NCBI RefSeq assembly: GCF_000615945.1
Contig: NZ_BAMO01000038.1
Coordinates: forward strand, 1-49,953
DNA from: Caldalkalibacillus mannanilyticus JCM 10596
GTDB taxonomy: Bacteria; Bacillota; Bacilli; Caldalkalibacillales; JCM-10596
Reading direction: 5' to 3'
Length of the DNA stretch: 49,953 nt
In this document: piece after piece, positions 40,293 through 49,953 of the stretch
Layout: every line of letters starts with the position of its first letter
Position numbering within the stretch: position 1 is the stretch's first letter
Notes under the pieces: model-generated
What the model was told of the DNA's origin: nothing
What the model saw: only the letters and a program-made list of their open reading frames with translations
Database searches by the model: none
Translations under genes and position numbers: made by a program

Positions 40293-40966
40293 TTCAGCTC
40301 AATAAACCATTCTCCAGTGGAATCAATACTGCAAAACAAAATCTTTTTAAAATCAGAGGTACCTGCACGTTTTTTCAGTTCTGCTTTAAGCCAAAAACGG
40401 TTCTTCCCCAATTGTTTAAGTCCTTCTTCTAGGACATCCTGATCTTTAATTAAGATAACGGGCAATTCAAAGCGTTTTGCAGGTATATTCAAATCCTTCT
40501 TCGTTACATTTAGCTCCTCTTCCTTTGGAAAAACGGTGAGCTTTCCTGAAGGTTCTAAAATGGCAAATTCCACTTGGGAGAGGCTGTGAATTTTATTTTC
40601 TCTTAACTGGAGCAACAAATCATCAAGATTGTATCTCTGCTTTTTCATTTCACTTTCCTTCAATTTGCCATGCTCAACAATAATGGAGGGCTTCCCATCA
40701 ACGATATCTCTGATCTTCTGTGACTTTAAAGAAATATATGACATGGTAATTTGAATGATAAATAAGACAATAATCGGTACTAAGCTATGGAACATGGGGA
40801 TCATTGTACTCTCAAGAGAAATCACCGCCAATTCGGCGATCATAATGGAAACAACGAGATCAAAGATGGAAAGCTTCCCTATTTCCCGTTTCCCCATGAT
40901 CCTCATAATGACCATAATAAAAAAGTAAATAAACACCGTTCGGAGAACTAAGATTCCAATATCCAT
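40277..40966 (-). CDS. yrbG: DUF421 membrane protein YrbG
   Basis: Membrane protein of the DUF421 (YcaP/YetF-like) family. From ATG 40966 it has 229 residues: three N-terminal hydrophobic segments (MDIGILVLRTVFIYFFIMV; MRIMGKREIGKLSIFDLV is the family signature) and a soluble C-terminal domain with PSGKLTVFPKEEELN. The ribosome site GAGGAGGG lies just before ATG 40966; a longer in-frame start at 41011 lacks one. YrbG is sporulation-associated in some Bacillus, and the position next to spoVB and yrzE matches B. subtilis. Confidence 0.88.
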   Translation of the reverse strand: MDIGILVLRTVFIYFFIMVIMRIMGKREIGKLSIFDLVVSIMIAELAVISLESTMIPMFHSLVPIIVLFIIQITMSYISLKSQKIRDIVDGKPSIIVEHGKLKESEMKKQRYNLDDLLLQLRENKIHSLSQVEFAILEPSGKLTVFPKEEELNVTKKDLNIPAKRFELPVILIKDQDVLEEGLKQLGKNRFWLKAELKKRAGTSDFKKILFCSIDSTGEWFIELKDPLK

Positions 40967-41121
40967 TGCAAGCCGCCCTCCTCTTGTATCAGAAACTCTT
41001 TTTATTTTCACCGAGCAAAGAATGAATCATTCGCTAAAAAGATATAAAAAAAAGTTTTAAATACTGGGACAAGTGAATATCTTGTACCAATAAACTAATT
41101 TTATTGGAGAGGAGGATTCAA

Positions 41122-41501
41122 TTGGAGAATAAATTATGGATCACCCCGATCCTGTACGGATTGATTGCTGTCGTTGGCACATTGTTAGCCTCAAGCTTTA
41201 TGTTATCACTTTTGTTACACTTCACCGCTCTAAGTGAAACAGCCATCCATTGGTTTTTGCTTCCCATTACACTAATTACCTTATTTGCAGGAGGCTTTAT
41301 TGCCGGCTTAAAATCCGGTACCAAGGTTGGTATGTAGGAGGGGTAACCGGACTTGCTTTTTTACTCCTAGTCTGGCTCATTTCCTTCCTTGGTTTTGATA
41401 CGGCATTTCGCTTGCAAAATCTGTTGATCTATTCCTCCTACCTTCTTAGCTCAGTCATCGGCGGAGTGATCGGTGTCAACATGAGTCCTAAAAAATTCTA
41501 G
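41122..41501 (+). CDS. yrzE: TIGR04086-type membrane protein YrzE, one frameshift
   Basis: Small four-helix membrane protein. The TTG 41122 start (MENKLWITPILYGLIAVVG) follows GGAGAGGAGG. The frame breaks near 41323: SGTKVGM-stop is read, while one extra G in AAGGTTGG gives SGTKGWYVGGVTGLAFLLL and a normal C-terminus VIGGVIGVNMSPKKF. Restored length is about 126 residues. It has a Gly-rich second and fourth helix, as in the YrzE family between spoVB/yrbG and yajC in B. subtilis. Function unknown. The break looks like a homopolymer error. Confidence 0.85.
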
Positions 41502-41512
41502 TTGAATAAGGG

Positions 41513-41566
41513 AAAAAAAGCTGACTTTCCAATGACCTAGGGTCATCATGAAAAGCCAGCTTTTTT
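41513..41566. terminator. Bidirectional terminator between yrzE and yajC
   Basis: AAAAAAAGCTG...CAGCTTTTTT outer arms with an inner ATGACC...GGTCAT stem, in the gap between two convergent genes. A and T runs on both sides. Confidence 0.87.
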
Positions 41567-41584
41567 CATTCTATGTACGTCGAA

Positions 41585-41851
41585 TTAATCTTTATTTACA
41601 GCGTTAATCGCAGTTCTTTCAAATACTAATCGAGTACTATCTGATACTTTCAGAGTCACATTGTCATCAGTAAGCTCAACAATCGTCCCATGAAGCCCAC
41701 CAATCGTGATGACCTTGTCTCCTTTTTGAAGAGCATCTAGCATGCTACTACGCTCTTTCTGTCTCTTTTGTTGCGGACGAATAAGTAAGAAATAAAAAAC
41801 AGCAAACATCAGTACCAAAGGTAGTATAAAGCCCATAACTGAATCTTGCAT
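41585..41851 (-). CDS. yajC: Preprotein translocase auxiliary subunit YajC
   Basis: Small single-span membrane protein associated with SecDF. The 88 residues have one N-terminal helix (FILPLVLMFAVFYFLLI), the conserved RPQQKRQKE segment just after it, and a beta-rich soluble tail with GDKVITIGGLHGTI. It lies downstream of tgt in the queA-tgt-yajC order shared by most bacteria. Confidence 0.96.
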   Translation of the reverse strand: MQDSVMGFILPLVLMFAVFYFLLIRPQQKRQKERSSMLDALQKGDKVITIGGLHGTIVELTDDNVTLKVSDSTRLVFERTAINAVNKD

Positions 41852-41884
41852 TGTTGTTCTCCCTCCTTTGTTTATGATTATTTT

Positions 41885-43029
<1,145 letters not shown>

Positions 43030-44058
43030 CTACAAAATAATCATTGCATCTCCAAAACTAAAGAAACGGTACTTTTCTTTAATTGCCTCTTCATAAGCTT
43101 GCATAATGTTCTCTCGCCCTGCTAAAGCACTAACAAGCATCATTAAAGTGGATTTGGGAAGATGGAAATTCGTAATCAATCCACTGATCGCTTGAAATGG
43201 AAAGCCAGGATAAATAAAGATGTCTGTCCAGCCTGAACTCTCCTCGAAACGCCCATGATGATCTCTTGTAACTGTTTCAAGCGTGCGGCAAGAGGTTGTT
43301 CCAACAGCGATGATTCTTCTTCCATCCTGTTTTGCCTTATTCAGCAGTTCTGCTGTTTCCTTATCTAGCTCGTAATACTCCGCATGCATTTCGTGTTCTT
43401 CAATATTATCCACTTGAACAGGACGAAATGTTCCTAATCCGACGTGTAAGGTAATATAGGCGATTTGTACACCTTTTTGTTCGATCTGCTTTAGAATTTC
43501 TTCCGTGAAATGCAGACCAGCCGTTGGAGCTGCCGCAGAACCTCGATGCTTGGCAAACACCGTCTGATAGCGGTCAGGATCATCTAATTGCTCTTTAATA
43601 TAGGGAGGTAGGGGCATTTCTCCAAGCTGATCCAATATCTCTGGAAAAATTCCTTCATATTCAAATTGGAGTTTTCTCCCACCAACAGGAGTTTCCTCTA
43701 AGCATGTTGCTTTCAATAGTCCCTCACCAAATAAGATAACAGTTCCCTTTTTTACCCTCTTACCTGGCTTAACAAGTGCTTCCCATACATCTCCTGCTTC
43801 CTGTTTCAAGAGAAGAACTTCAATTTTAGCTCCTGTATCCTCTTTGACTCCAAATAATCGGGCAGGAATAACCCTCGTATTATTCAATACGAGGGTGTCT
43901 CCCGCTTGTAATAAATGAAGAAGATCACTAAACGTATGATGAGCAAGCATACCAGTCTGTTTATCTAGATGGAGTAAGCGCGAACTCGTACGGTCTTCTA
44001 ATGGAGTTTGAGCGATTAATTCCTCTGGTAAATAAAAGTCATAATCATTAACATTCAT
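43030..44058 (-). CDS. queA: S-adenosylmethionine:tRNA ribosyltransferase-isomerase
   Basis: Transfers the ribosyl group of SAM to preQ1-34 in tRNA to make epoxyqueuosine. The 342 residues start [17 protein letters not shown]. Family motifs are [34 protein letters not shown] and TTSCRTLET. The start has GGGAG upstream. The next genes tgt and yajC are in the same direction, which confirms a queuosine operon. Confidence 0.98.
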   Translation of the reverse strand: MNVNDYDFYLPEELIAQTPLEDRTSSRLLHLDKQTGMLAHHTFSDLLHLLQAGDTLVLNNTRVIPARLFGVKEDTGAKIEVLLLKQEAGDVWEALVKPGKRVKKGTVILFGEGLLKATCLEETPVGGRKLQFEYEGIFPEILDQLGEMPLPPYIKEQLDDPDRYQTVFAKHRGSAAAPTAGLHFTEEILKQIEQKGVQIAYITLHVGLGTFRPVQVDNIEEHEMHAEYYELDKETAELLNKAKQDGRRIIAVGTTSCRTLETVTRDHHGRFEESSGWTDIFIYPGFPFQAISGLITNFHLPKSTLMMLVSALAGRENIMQAYEEAIKEKYRFFSFGDAMIIL

Positions 44059-44085
44059 CTTCTGTCTCCCATTCCTGTCATTACC

Positions 44086-46193
44086 CTAAAGTTTTTTCTC
44101 CAATTTAACATCCTTATGGAAATAGTGTTGCAATATTTGACGATAATCATACCCTTCAACGGCTAGTCCACGCATTCCCCACTGAGATACTCCTAGACCA
44201 TGACCAAATCCGTTACCATGAAAACGATACATGGGAGCTTTTGATGCCACACGCACTTGTCCATTACGTGCTAGCATCACAAATTGATCAGAGTTCCCTG
44301 TGACAGCAGAAACCTGCTCAGAGCCCCCTCTAAGAGCAAACAGCTTTGCTTCTTGAGCATTCGCCTGAGGATAGCTTACTTTCTGTCCCCCCGCTCCTAA
44401 AACTGTGAAATTCCCCATTTCTTCTACTTCAAATTTAGTAGAACGAAGAGAACGGGTTCCTCCTTCTTTGAACACAGAACGCAATGCATCTCGGAATGAT
44501 TGGATGACTGTCCCATTAGCTTCCATTCTTGTTGCTCTACCTGATTCTCCTCTTTCTGTTACCTTTAAAGAAGTTACAGGTTGTGAAATCTGTTGACCAG
44601 CTTGATTCGGCATGGCATTTATAGAATCTCTTATTTCCTGTGCAGAAAAGGGACCACTGATCCACGAATACGCATTGTTTTGTTTCACTTCTTCAATAAT
44701 CAGGACTCGTGATCCTTCGTTTAATGTACCTACAATATTCGTGTTAATATCGGTAGTCGGGCCTGATCTGTAGTTAAGAGAAGGCGTATTGACCGTCCCA
44801 TAACTAAAGCCAAGAGGAGAGGTTTGGGTTGTCTTATTAATATACTGACTATGCACAAACCCTACTTTTCCTGTCGGATCTTGAACCGGTACCATGTTGC
44901 TGCCACATCTGCTGGATGGCTATCCTTACTACTGACAACCTTATGTGTCGGAACGGCAGTTCCCCATACCTCTCGACCGTCCGCTGTCATACCACCTGCA
45001 TTCGAATAATAGAAGGTAGAAAAGACTTGTCCATTGTGTGTAAGAACCTCTCCTTTGGTCGCATCGACAGCATTTCGTATATTCTGCCCTTCAACATTAA
45101 AGCCATAATAGGCTTGGTCCGCTGTGGTATCGGACAGATGAGCAATCCCGTATTTATTAGCTTGTCTTCCCATAAAGGCATAGTTTCTAGCTAGAACTGC
45201 TTGCGCTTTTAGCGTTTCTATCGGCCAGCTATCTCCAAGCTCGGAGCCGACAACTCCGTATAAATAGTGTTCTAATGGCAACACGTTAACGAGGGCAAAA
45301 CGTTGGTTATGCTGACTGATTTCCATCTGTCCACGGTACTTTCGATTTTGCTTCTCCGAAATGGTAATCAGAGGTGTTTTTCCGCTGACACTTTTCGGCG
45401 ATATGGTTATTTTCTTCCTAGTTAAATAATACGGAACTCCACTTTGATTTCCTTCTAGATAGCTGCTGGTATGCAAAATATATTCATCTGCTTGGGCTGG
45501 AGCAAACGTAATTTGAGGAAAAGCCTGCTGAAGCTGATTTTGTAAGGTAGACTGCTCTGTTGCACTCGCACCATCCCCTACCCATACTTGATAGCTCAGT
45601 GCTGTTCCCGTTCTGACTTGAGCAAGGTAAGCATAATAATCCTGCGCTTGAATCTGTCCCAACCTAGCATTCGCTTCTTCCAATGTAGCAAAAGACCCTG
45701 CTAGCACACGATGAGCCCCTGCTAAGGTCGCATTCGCAGCCGCTTTTGACCTGATTTCCTGTAATCTTTTCTGCGCTTCTTCCTGAGTAGCTCCCATTGA
45801 AGCAATCACTCGGTAGACGGTTTCATTATTTTTCTTCTGTTGAACAATCACGTTGGGAAAGCTATGTTGCGATAGTGTTTGAGAAATCGTTCGCGCTCCT
45901 GAAATATCTTTCGTTTCACTGGCAACGATAAAAAACTGATCAAGTGATACACGTAGTGAAGAAGCATCCCCAATGTTAAGCAGAGCACCTGATTCCCCTC
46001 CTAACGTCAAGCCTGTTTCACTTGTCAGGGTCACTATTGAGCTGGTACTTTGATTCATCATTAATCCTATTCTAATATCATCCTGAGAAGCACTAGTTGA
46101 ACCACTAGTAAATATTGTTGTTACTATCGTAGAAAATAGAAGTATAGCAAGAAATAAACATCCTTTTCCTAGACGACTCTTCAATCGAAACAA
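44086..46193 (-). CDS. SpoIID/LytB-domain protein, one frameshift
   Basis: Secreted or membrane-attached SpoIID/LytB family protein, related to the SpoIID glycan hydrolase and the LytB amidase enhancer. TTG 46193 gives a signal/anchor (LFLAILLFSTIVTTIF), then SPOR-like repeats (residues about 85-240), then the SpoIID core with LPLEHYLYGVVGSELGDSWP and LKAQAVLARNYAFM. Near 44890 one G is missing in CCGGTTC: the frame reads WYRFKIRQEK-stop, while the next gives VQDPTGKVGFVHSQY, an SH3-like insert and the C-terminal GHGLGVSQWGMRGLA. Restored length is about 702 residues. Which paralogue it is remains open. Confidence 0.85.
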
Positions 46194-46246
46194 ATGATCT
46201 CACTCTCCCTTATTTATCTATTATTTTGTAACCATAACCTTCTAGA

Positions 46247-47254
46247 TTATGAGTTCGATTGTGGCGGTTCTATCTTAAAATGGTGATAAGCAGCTGGAGT
46301 AACAACCCTTCCTCGGGGGGTACGCTGCAAGAAACCAATTTGCATTAAGTATGGCTCGTAGACATCCTCAATCGTATCAGGTTCTTCTCCTATCGTAGCA
46401 GCAATCGTATCAACTCCAACGGGTCCCCCACCAAAATGCTTCATGATAGAAAGCATAAATTTATGATCAACATAATCAAGTCCCAGCTTATCTACCTGTA
46501 ATCTTTCTAGCGCTTCCTTCACCAATTCTTGATTAATAACCCCATTCCCTGCCACTTGTGCAAAATCACGTACTCGCTTTAACAAGCGATTGGCAATACG
46601 AGGGGTTCCCCTGGAACACATCGCTATTTCTTTGGCTGCTTCGCCCCTAATTTCAACTTGGAGGATATCAGCTGCCCTTGATATGATAAAAGCCAGCTCA
46701 TCTACTTTATAGTATTCTAAACGACTGACCACTCCAAAGCGATCTCTTAAAGGTGCAGACAATCTTCCTGCTCTCGTCGTTGCTCCAACAAGAGTAAAAG
46801 AGGGTAAATCGAGTCGAACTGACCTCGCACTCGGTCCTTTACCGATCATAATATCTAGACAAAAGTCCTCCATCGCTGGATAAAGAACCTCCTCAACACT
46901 CCGGTTCAAGCGATGAATTTCATCAATAAATAAGACATCTCCTTCTTGGAGATTCGTGAGAAGTGCAGCAAGATCTCCTGCTCTTTCAATGGCTGGGCCT
47001 GAGGTAATTCGAAGATTGACTCCAAGCTCGTTGGCAATAATATTGGACAACGTGGTTTTCCCCAATCCCGGTGGACCATATAGGAGTACATGATCTAAGG
47101 CCTCTTGGCGCATTTTCGCTGCTTCAATAAATATTTTTAAATTCTGTTTTACTTGTTCTTGACCTATATATTCCGTCAGATATCGAGGGCGTAAGCTTAA
47201 TTCCACATCTGAATCTGATTCGATCATCTGCGAGGAGATAATACGATCATCCAT
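46247..47254 (-). CDS. ruvB: Holliday junction branch migration ATPase RuvB
   Basis: Hexameric AAA+ motor that, with RuvA, moves Holliday junctions. It is 335 residues from ATG 47254 (AAAGGTGG 8 nt upstream; an in-frame GTG at 47266 overlaps the ribosome site). Walker A is GPPGLGKTT, Walker [10 protein letters not shown], sensor GATTRAG, and the arginine finger region [12 protein letters not shown]-terminal winged helix follows ([13 protein letters not shown]). It lies 81 nt downstream of ruvA with a small hairpin between. Confidence 0.98.
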   Translation of the reverse strand: MDDRIISSQMIESDSDVELSLRPRYLTEYIGQEQVKQNLKIFIEAAKMRQEALDHVLLYGPPGLGKTTLSNIIANELGVNLRITSGPAIERAGDLAALLTNLQEGDVLFIDEIHRLNRSVEEVLYPAMEDFCLDIMIGKGPSARSVRLDLPSFTLVGATTRAGRLSAPLRDRFGVVSRLEYYKVDELAFIISRAADILQVEIRGEAAKEIAMCSRGTPRIANRLLKRVRDFAQVAGNGVINQELVKEALERLQVDKLGLDYVDHKFMLSIMKHFGGGPVGVDTIAATIGEEPDTIEDVYEPYLMQIGFLQRTPRGRVVTPAAYHHFKIEPPQSNS

Positions 47255-47286
47255 ATTTACGTCCACCTTTTTCTAGATTCTACTTT

Positions 47287-47314
47287 ATCAGGTGGAGTAA
47301 AAACTCCATCTGAT
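47287..47314. repeat. Hairpin between ruvA and ruvB
   Basis: ATCAGgTGGAGT (47287-47298) and ACTCCAtCTGAT (47303-47314), 12-bp arms with one mismatch and a 4-nt loop, no T run after it. It could limit ruvB expression or end some transcripts. Confidence 0.45.
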
Positions 47315-47335
47315 GGACCTACTTTTATAGACGAA

Positions 47336-47974
47336 TCATTTCATTAAAAGTTGTAGTCCAAGTTTAATATAACGATCTGTCGTCCAGTCGCCATTTCCTT
47401 GCTCCTTCCATTCGGGAAGGATTTTGTTGACTTCTTTTTCCGAATATCCTAATGCATACAAAGCTTCAATCGCTTCATTCATTTCGTTTGATTTTTGTTT
47501 TGTTGTTTGTCGTTGAGCTTCTTTGAAAGCCGCTGGCTGATAGCTAACTAGTTCATGTGCAAAGCTGGCTTCTAGAGCCCCAAGCTTATCTTTCAAGTCA
47601 ATGATGAGCCTCTGCGCTGTTTTCTTTCCTACACCTGGAAGGCGAGTTAGAAAAGCCAGATCTTCCGACTGAATAGCTATAATTAACTGCCCTGGTGTAC
47701 CAGCAGACATGATCGACAAAGCCGCTTTTGGTCCAACACCTGAAACAAGTAACAGTTTCTCGTATAGGCTCCTCTCTTCTCTAGAGATAAATCCGTAAAG
47801 AGCCAGTATATCTTCTCGGACATGCTGATACGTGTATATGGTGATTTCCTCTTGCTCTTTATGCTGAAGCTGAAAGGGGTTCGACATATGAACTTGATAC
47901 CCAATGCCCCCTGTTTCTACCACAATATAGTGTAAATCAATATAGACTAATGTTCCCTTAATATAATCAATCAT
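47336..47974 (-). CDS. ruvA: Holliday junction DNA-binding protein RuvA
   Basis: Tetrameric protein that binds the four-way junction and loads RuvB. The 212 residues start MIDYIKGTLVYIDLHYIVVE (OB fold). The two helix-hairpin-helix motifs are LLLVSGVGPKAALSIM and LTRLPGVGKKTAQRLI. A C-terminal RuvB-binding domain ends in ALGYSEKEVNKIL. It starts 15 nt after ruvC. Confidence 0.98.
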   Translation of the reverse strand: MIDYIKGTLVYIDLHYIVVETGGIGYQVHMSNPFQLQHKEQEEITIYTYQHVREDILALYGFISREERSLYEKLLLVSGVGPKAALSIMSAGTPGQLIIAIQSEDLAFLTRLPGVGKKTAQRLIIDLKDKLGALEASFAHELVSYQPAAFKEAQRQTTKQKSNEMNEAIEALYALGYSEKEVNKILPEWKEQGNGDWTTDRYIKLGLQLLMK

Positions 47975-47988
47975 GTTTTCTTATCCCC

Positions 47989-48495
47989 TCATATACCCTT
48001 TCCTTTTTGGTGAAGGATGTGCTCTAATTGGGCGGAATGAGCATGACAAATCGCTATGGCTAACGCATCCGCTACATCATCAGGCTTCGGCTTTTCCTTA
48101 AGATGAAGAAGCATCTTCACCATTTCCTGCACCTGATTCTTTTCAGCTTGTCCATATCCCACTACGGCTTGTTTGACCTGTAAAGGTGTATACTCTGCAA
48201 TAGGGACATTGGCTTCTTCTGATGCCAGCATCATCACTCCTCTCGCTTGTCCGACAGTAAAAGCAGTCGTCACATTGCGGTTAAAGAAGAGCTTCTCTAT
48301 TGCCATCGCCTGCGGCTGATAGGTCTTCAAAAGATGCGTCATGGCATCATATATTTGCTTTAATCTTGTTTCTGTTCTTAAACCTGCTTCTGTCATGATG
48401 CTACCATATTGAACAGGCTTTAATCTACTTCCTTGCTTCTCAATGACTCCAAAGCCCACGATAGCAATTCCAGGATCGATCCCCATTATGATCAC
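47989..48495 (-). CDS. ruvC: Holliday junction resolvase RuvC
   Basis: Endonuclease that cuts Holliday junctions. The 168 residues begin at GTG 48495, 8 nt after AGGAGG. The acidic catalytic residues are placed as in the family: MGIDPG (Asp), AIEKLFFNRN (Glu) and KPDDVADALAIAICHAH (Asp pair). The gene heads ruvC-ruvA-ruvB. B. subtilis and close relatives lack ruvC and use RecU, so this gene helps place the host outside that group. Confidence 0.97.
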   Translation of the reverse strand: MIIMGIDPGIAIVGFGVIEKQGSRLKPVQYGSIMTEAGLRTETRLKQIYDAMTHLLKTYQPQAMAIEKLFFNRNVTTAFTVGQARGVMMLASEEANVPIAEYTPLQVKQAVVGYGQAEKNQVQEMVKMLLHLKEKPKPDDVADALAIAICHAHSAQLEHILHQKGKGI

Positions 48496-48587
48496 TGATG
48501 TTTCCTCCTACAAAAAGTCTTCCCGACGGTTAGAACGTAATAAACGAACATATATTTCCTTGTTCATTTTAACATACCCCTATAAAC

Positions 48588-48619
48588 AAAAAAAGCCATA
48601 GAGTTTAATACTCTACGGC
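48588..48619 (-). terminator. Terminator overlapping the bofC stop
   Basis: GCCgTAGAGT/ACTCTAtGGC hairpin followed by TTTTTTT on the - strand. The bofC stop codon lies in its loop region. It separates bofC from ruvC. Confidence 0.88.
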
Positions 48620-49198
48620 AAATTCCCCAAAAGTAGATAGTACACTTAGATATTCGGCTACGTTATGAATTTTTATTCCATTGCGTAAAAAGGTTACTTC
48701 TTCTTTTGGCAGCTTCGATTCGAGAAGCTCAGTATCGATACGGAAAAAAGTCTGGATCACTTGATTGTCCATGGGAGGTCCTTGGAATAAAGTGAGGACT
48801 CCATCTTCAGACATTCCAAAATAACCTTCATTTTTACATAAAGGAGATAAGTCATTAACCACATCTCTTGACAATGTGATTTCATCATCATTTTTTGCTG
48901 AAACCTTCCATTCTTCATTTTGTTTATCGATCCAAGCTTCTAATTCTTTGACATTTTTAAATTCCTTCACTTCCGTTTCAGTTCCGCATAGATATTTAGT
49001 TTTTAATAAAAGTTTTGTTGGATTCTTTGCCAGTACATCCAAACTTTCATCATGATGCAGGATGATCTGATCTTTTCTATGTTCTACTACCATTTGCAGC
49101 ATAATAAAGGAGGAAACCAAAAGAAAAATAGATCCTAATAATGCCAGACCTCGGTACCTTCGTAATATTCTTTTTAATTTTTTTAATAAGCTAGACAT
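48605..49198 (-). CDS. bofC: Forespore signalling protein BofC (bypass-of-forespore)
   Basis: Forespore-made protein that restrains SpoIVB, and so the timing of pro-SigK processing, in B. subtilis. From ATG 49198 (AGAGGGG upstream) it is 197 residues: a basic N-terminus, one membrane segment/signal (RGLALLGSIFLLVSSFIML) and an exported two-part domain with CGTETEVKEFKNVKEL and the C-terminal FFRIDTELLESKLPKEE. The longer start at 49246 would lie across the promoter. Its position before ruvCAB matches other spore-formers. Similarity is judged by eye and is moderate. Confidence 0.85.
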   Translation of the reverse strand: MSSLLKKLKRILRRYRGLALLGSIFLLVSSFIMLQMVVEHRKDQIILHHDESLDVLAKNPTKLLLKTKYLCGTETEVKEFKNVKELEAWIDKQNEEWKVSAKNDDEITLSRDVVNDLSPLCKNEGYFGMSEDGVLTLFQGPPMDNQVIQTFFRIDTELLESKLPKEEVTFLRNGIKIHNVAEYLSVLSTFGEFAVEY

Positions 49199-49227
49199 TA
49201 AAAACCCCTCTTTTACTGGTTTTTTTT

Positions 49228-49258
49228 CAGTATTTCCAGTAAACAAGAAGGATATACA
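49228..49258 (-). promoter_or_regulatory. SigG-like promoter of bofC
   Basis: TGTATA (49253-49258), an 18-nt spacer and AATACTG (49228-49234) on the - strand resemble the SigG pattern (about TGAATA-N17/18-CATACTA). bofC is SigG-driven in B. subtilis. The match is by eye only. Confidence 0.4.
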
Positions 49259-49292
49259 CCTAAGATGGGCTCAACTTCATTATAAAGCAGAT

Positions 49293-49323
49293 ATAAAAGA
49301 GTAGAGGCTTATTTCCTCTACTC
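49293..49323 (-). terminator. Terminator after the YhcN-like gene
   Basis: GAGTAGAGG / CCTCTACTC 9-bp stem with a 7-nt loop, followed on the - strand by TTTTATAT. It lies 25 nt past the YhcN-like stop codon. Confidence 0.82.
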
Positions 49324-49347
49324 AGATTGAATACATTTGTTACTGGA

Positions 49348-49953
49348 TTAGCGGGTAGCTCCAGTCCCAAATACTCCTCCACCCGTGTTCCCAGCACCTC
49401 TAGTACCAGTTCCAGCAGCTCCTCCACGAATCGGAGCAGTCATCGTTCTTCCTAGATCGTTCATCAATGTTCCTATTTCATTAGCCATATTTCGGATCGG
49501 TTGACCTGTACGAACACGATTATCAATGTCCCCTATACGTGTAACCATTCCACGATCTGTCGTAACATGGACCTGTTCGCCTCTGGTATGTCCTTGTAAT
49601 TGTTGACGCACTTGTCTAACAAGATTATTCGTATTTCCTTCAGCGTCTACACCAACAATAACGGCATTATTGTGGAAGACAACCTTCGCATCGCGCACTC
49701 CATTAATACTCATGACTCTTCTTCTCATATCATCAGCACGGTTCTGGTCATAAGGACCAGCGTCCAAAGCATTATTGACACCAGCCCTAGCTCGAGCTCC
49801 TAAATCTGTTGGTGTACCAAGCCCCGTTCCTCTGTTCATTCCACCAGCACCTTGCATTCCAAACCCTGCTCCTTGGTTCATTCCACCAGCACCCTGCATT
49901 CCAAACCCTGCTCCTTGGTTCATTCCACCAGCACCTTGCATTCCAAGCCCTGC
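49348..49953 (-). CDS. YhcN/YlaJ-family sporulation protein, 5' end cut by window edge
   Basis: The frame is open to the right edge, so the N-terminus (probably a lipoprotein signal) is missing. The visible 201 residues begin with Gly/Met/Asn/Gln-rich 14-residue repeats. They continue into a YhcN/YlaJ-type domain: ADDMRRRVMSINGVRDAKVVFHNNA, VGVDAEGNTNNLVRQVRQQL, and GHTRGEQVHVTTDRGMVTRI. It ends in a Gly/Thr-rich tail (TRGAGNTGGGVFGTGATR). YhcN and YlaJ are spore-associated lipoproteins. The low-complexity N-terminal part is unlike plain YhcN and suggests a spore-coat or cortex protein. Moderately sure. Confidence 0.75.
   Translation of the reverse strand, partial: AGLGMQGAGGMNQGAGFGMQGAGGMNQGAGFGMQGAGGMNRGTGLGTPTDLGARARAGVNNALDAGPYDQNRADDMRRRVMSINGVRDAKVVFHNNAVIVGVDAEGNTNNLVRQVRQQLQGHTRGEQVHVTTDRGMVTRIGDIDNRVRTGQPIRNMANEIGTLMNDLGRTMTAPIRGGAAGTGTRGAGNTGGGVFGTGATR
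49831..49953. repeat. 42-bp tandem repeat in the YhcN-like gene
   Basis: Three near-identical 42-bp units, 49831-49872, 49873-49914 and 49915-49953 (the last cut by the edge). They encode the 14-residue unit MQGAGGMNQGAGFG. Units differ by a few bases, and more copies may lie beyond the window. Confidence 0.93.

Noticed and set aside
44086-44895. Independent amidase-like protein downstream of the SpoIID gene
   Set aside because: It is the C-terminal half of the same SpoIID/LytB protein, split by a one-base deletion.

Overview
The window is chromosomal DNA from a Gram-positive, endospore-forming member of the Bacillales. Its genes closely resemble those around Bacillus subtilis dnaE-accDA-pfkA-pyk-citZ-icd and aspS-hisS-relA-apt-recJ-secDF-spoVB-tgt-queA-ruvAB-bofC. 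Sporulation genes run throughout: ytrH/ytrI, spoVB, a SpoIID/LytB protein, bofC and a YhcN/YlaJ-like protein. A ruvC gene lies beside ruvAB. B. subtilis and near relatives use RecU and lack RuvC, so a Brevibacillus/Paenibacillus/Aneurinibacillus-type lineage is more likely than true Bacillus. This placement is an inference.

Layout. 1-14.0 kb is central metabolism: icd (cut by the edge) and citZ; ytvI on the + strand; then pfkA-pyk-thioesterase-fxsA and dnaE-malic enzyme-small protein-accD-accA on the - strand. 14.1-16.2 kb (+) has a HAD phosphatase, the sporulation pair ytrH-ytrI behind a SigE-like promoter, and a 62-codon unknown gene. 16.3-18.0 kb (-) has two overlapping TadE-like pseudopilin genes, sitting where two blocks that are far apart in B. 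subtilis meet. 18.1-22.8 kb (-) has tcdA, 6S RNA, aspS and hisS, the last behind a T-box leader. 22.8-26.7 kb has a small HTH protein, an SH3b amidase (+), and an NhaC-family transporter behind a clear lysine riboswitch, which marks it as a probable lysine (LysW-type) importer. 26.7-38.6 kb (-) has dtd, relA, apt, recJ, a LapA protein, a cation diffusion facilitator, an unknown membrane protein, uppP, secF, secD, comN and a COG2426 membrane protein. 38.7-41.5 kb has spoVB (+), yrbG (-) and yrzE (+). 41.6-49.95 kb (-) has yajC, tgt, queA, the SpoIID protein, ruvB, ruvA, ruvC, bofC and a YhcN-like gene cut by the edge.

Sequence quality. At least nine otherwise ordinary genes (ytvI, the HAD gene, the 62-codon gene, recJ, secF, spoVB, yrzE, tgt, spoIID) carry single-base frameshifts, and recJ and ytvI have two each. 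Nearly all are one missing base at or beside a short homopolymer, and the protein continues intact in the next frame. The simplest reading is sequencing or assembly error, not gene decay. I annotate these genes over their full span as intact genes with a probable sequence error.

No CRISPR array, insertion sequence, prophage, rRNA or tRNA gene was seen. I found no clearly new multi-gene system. The most unusual items are the orphan pseudopilin pair and the riboswitch-controlled transporter.
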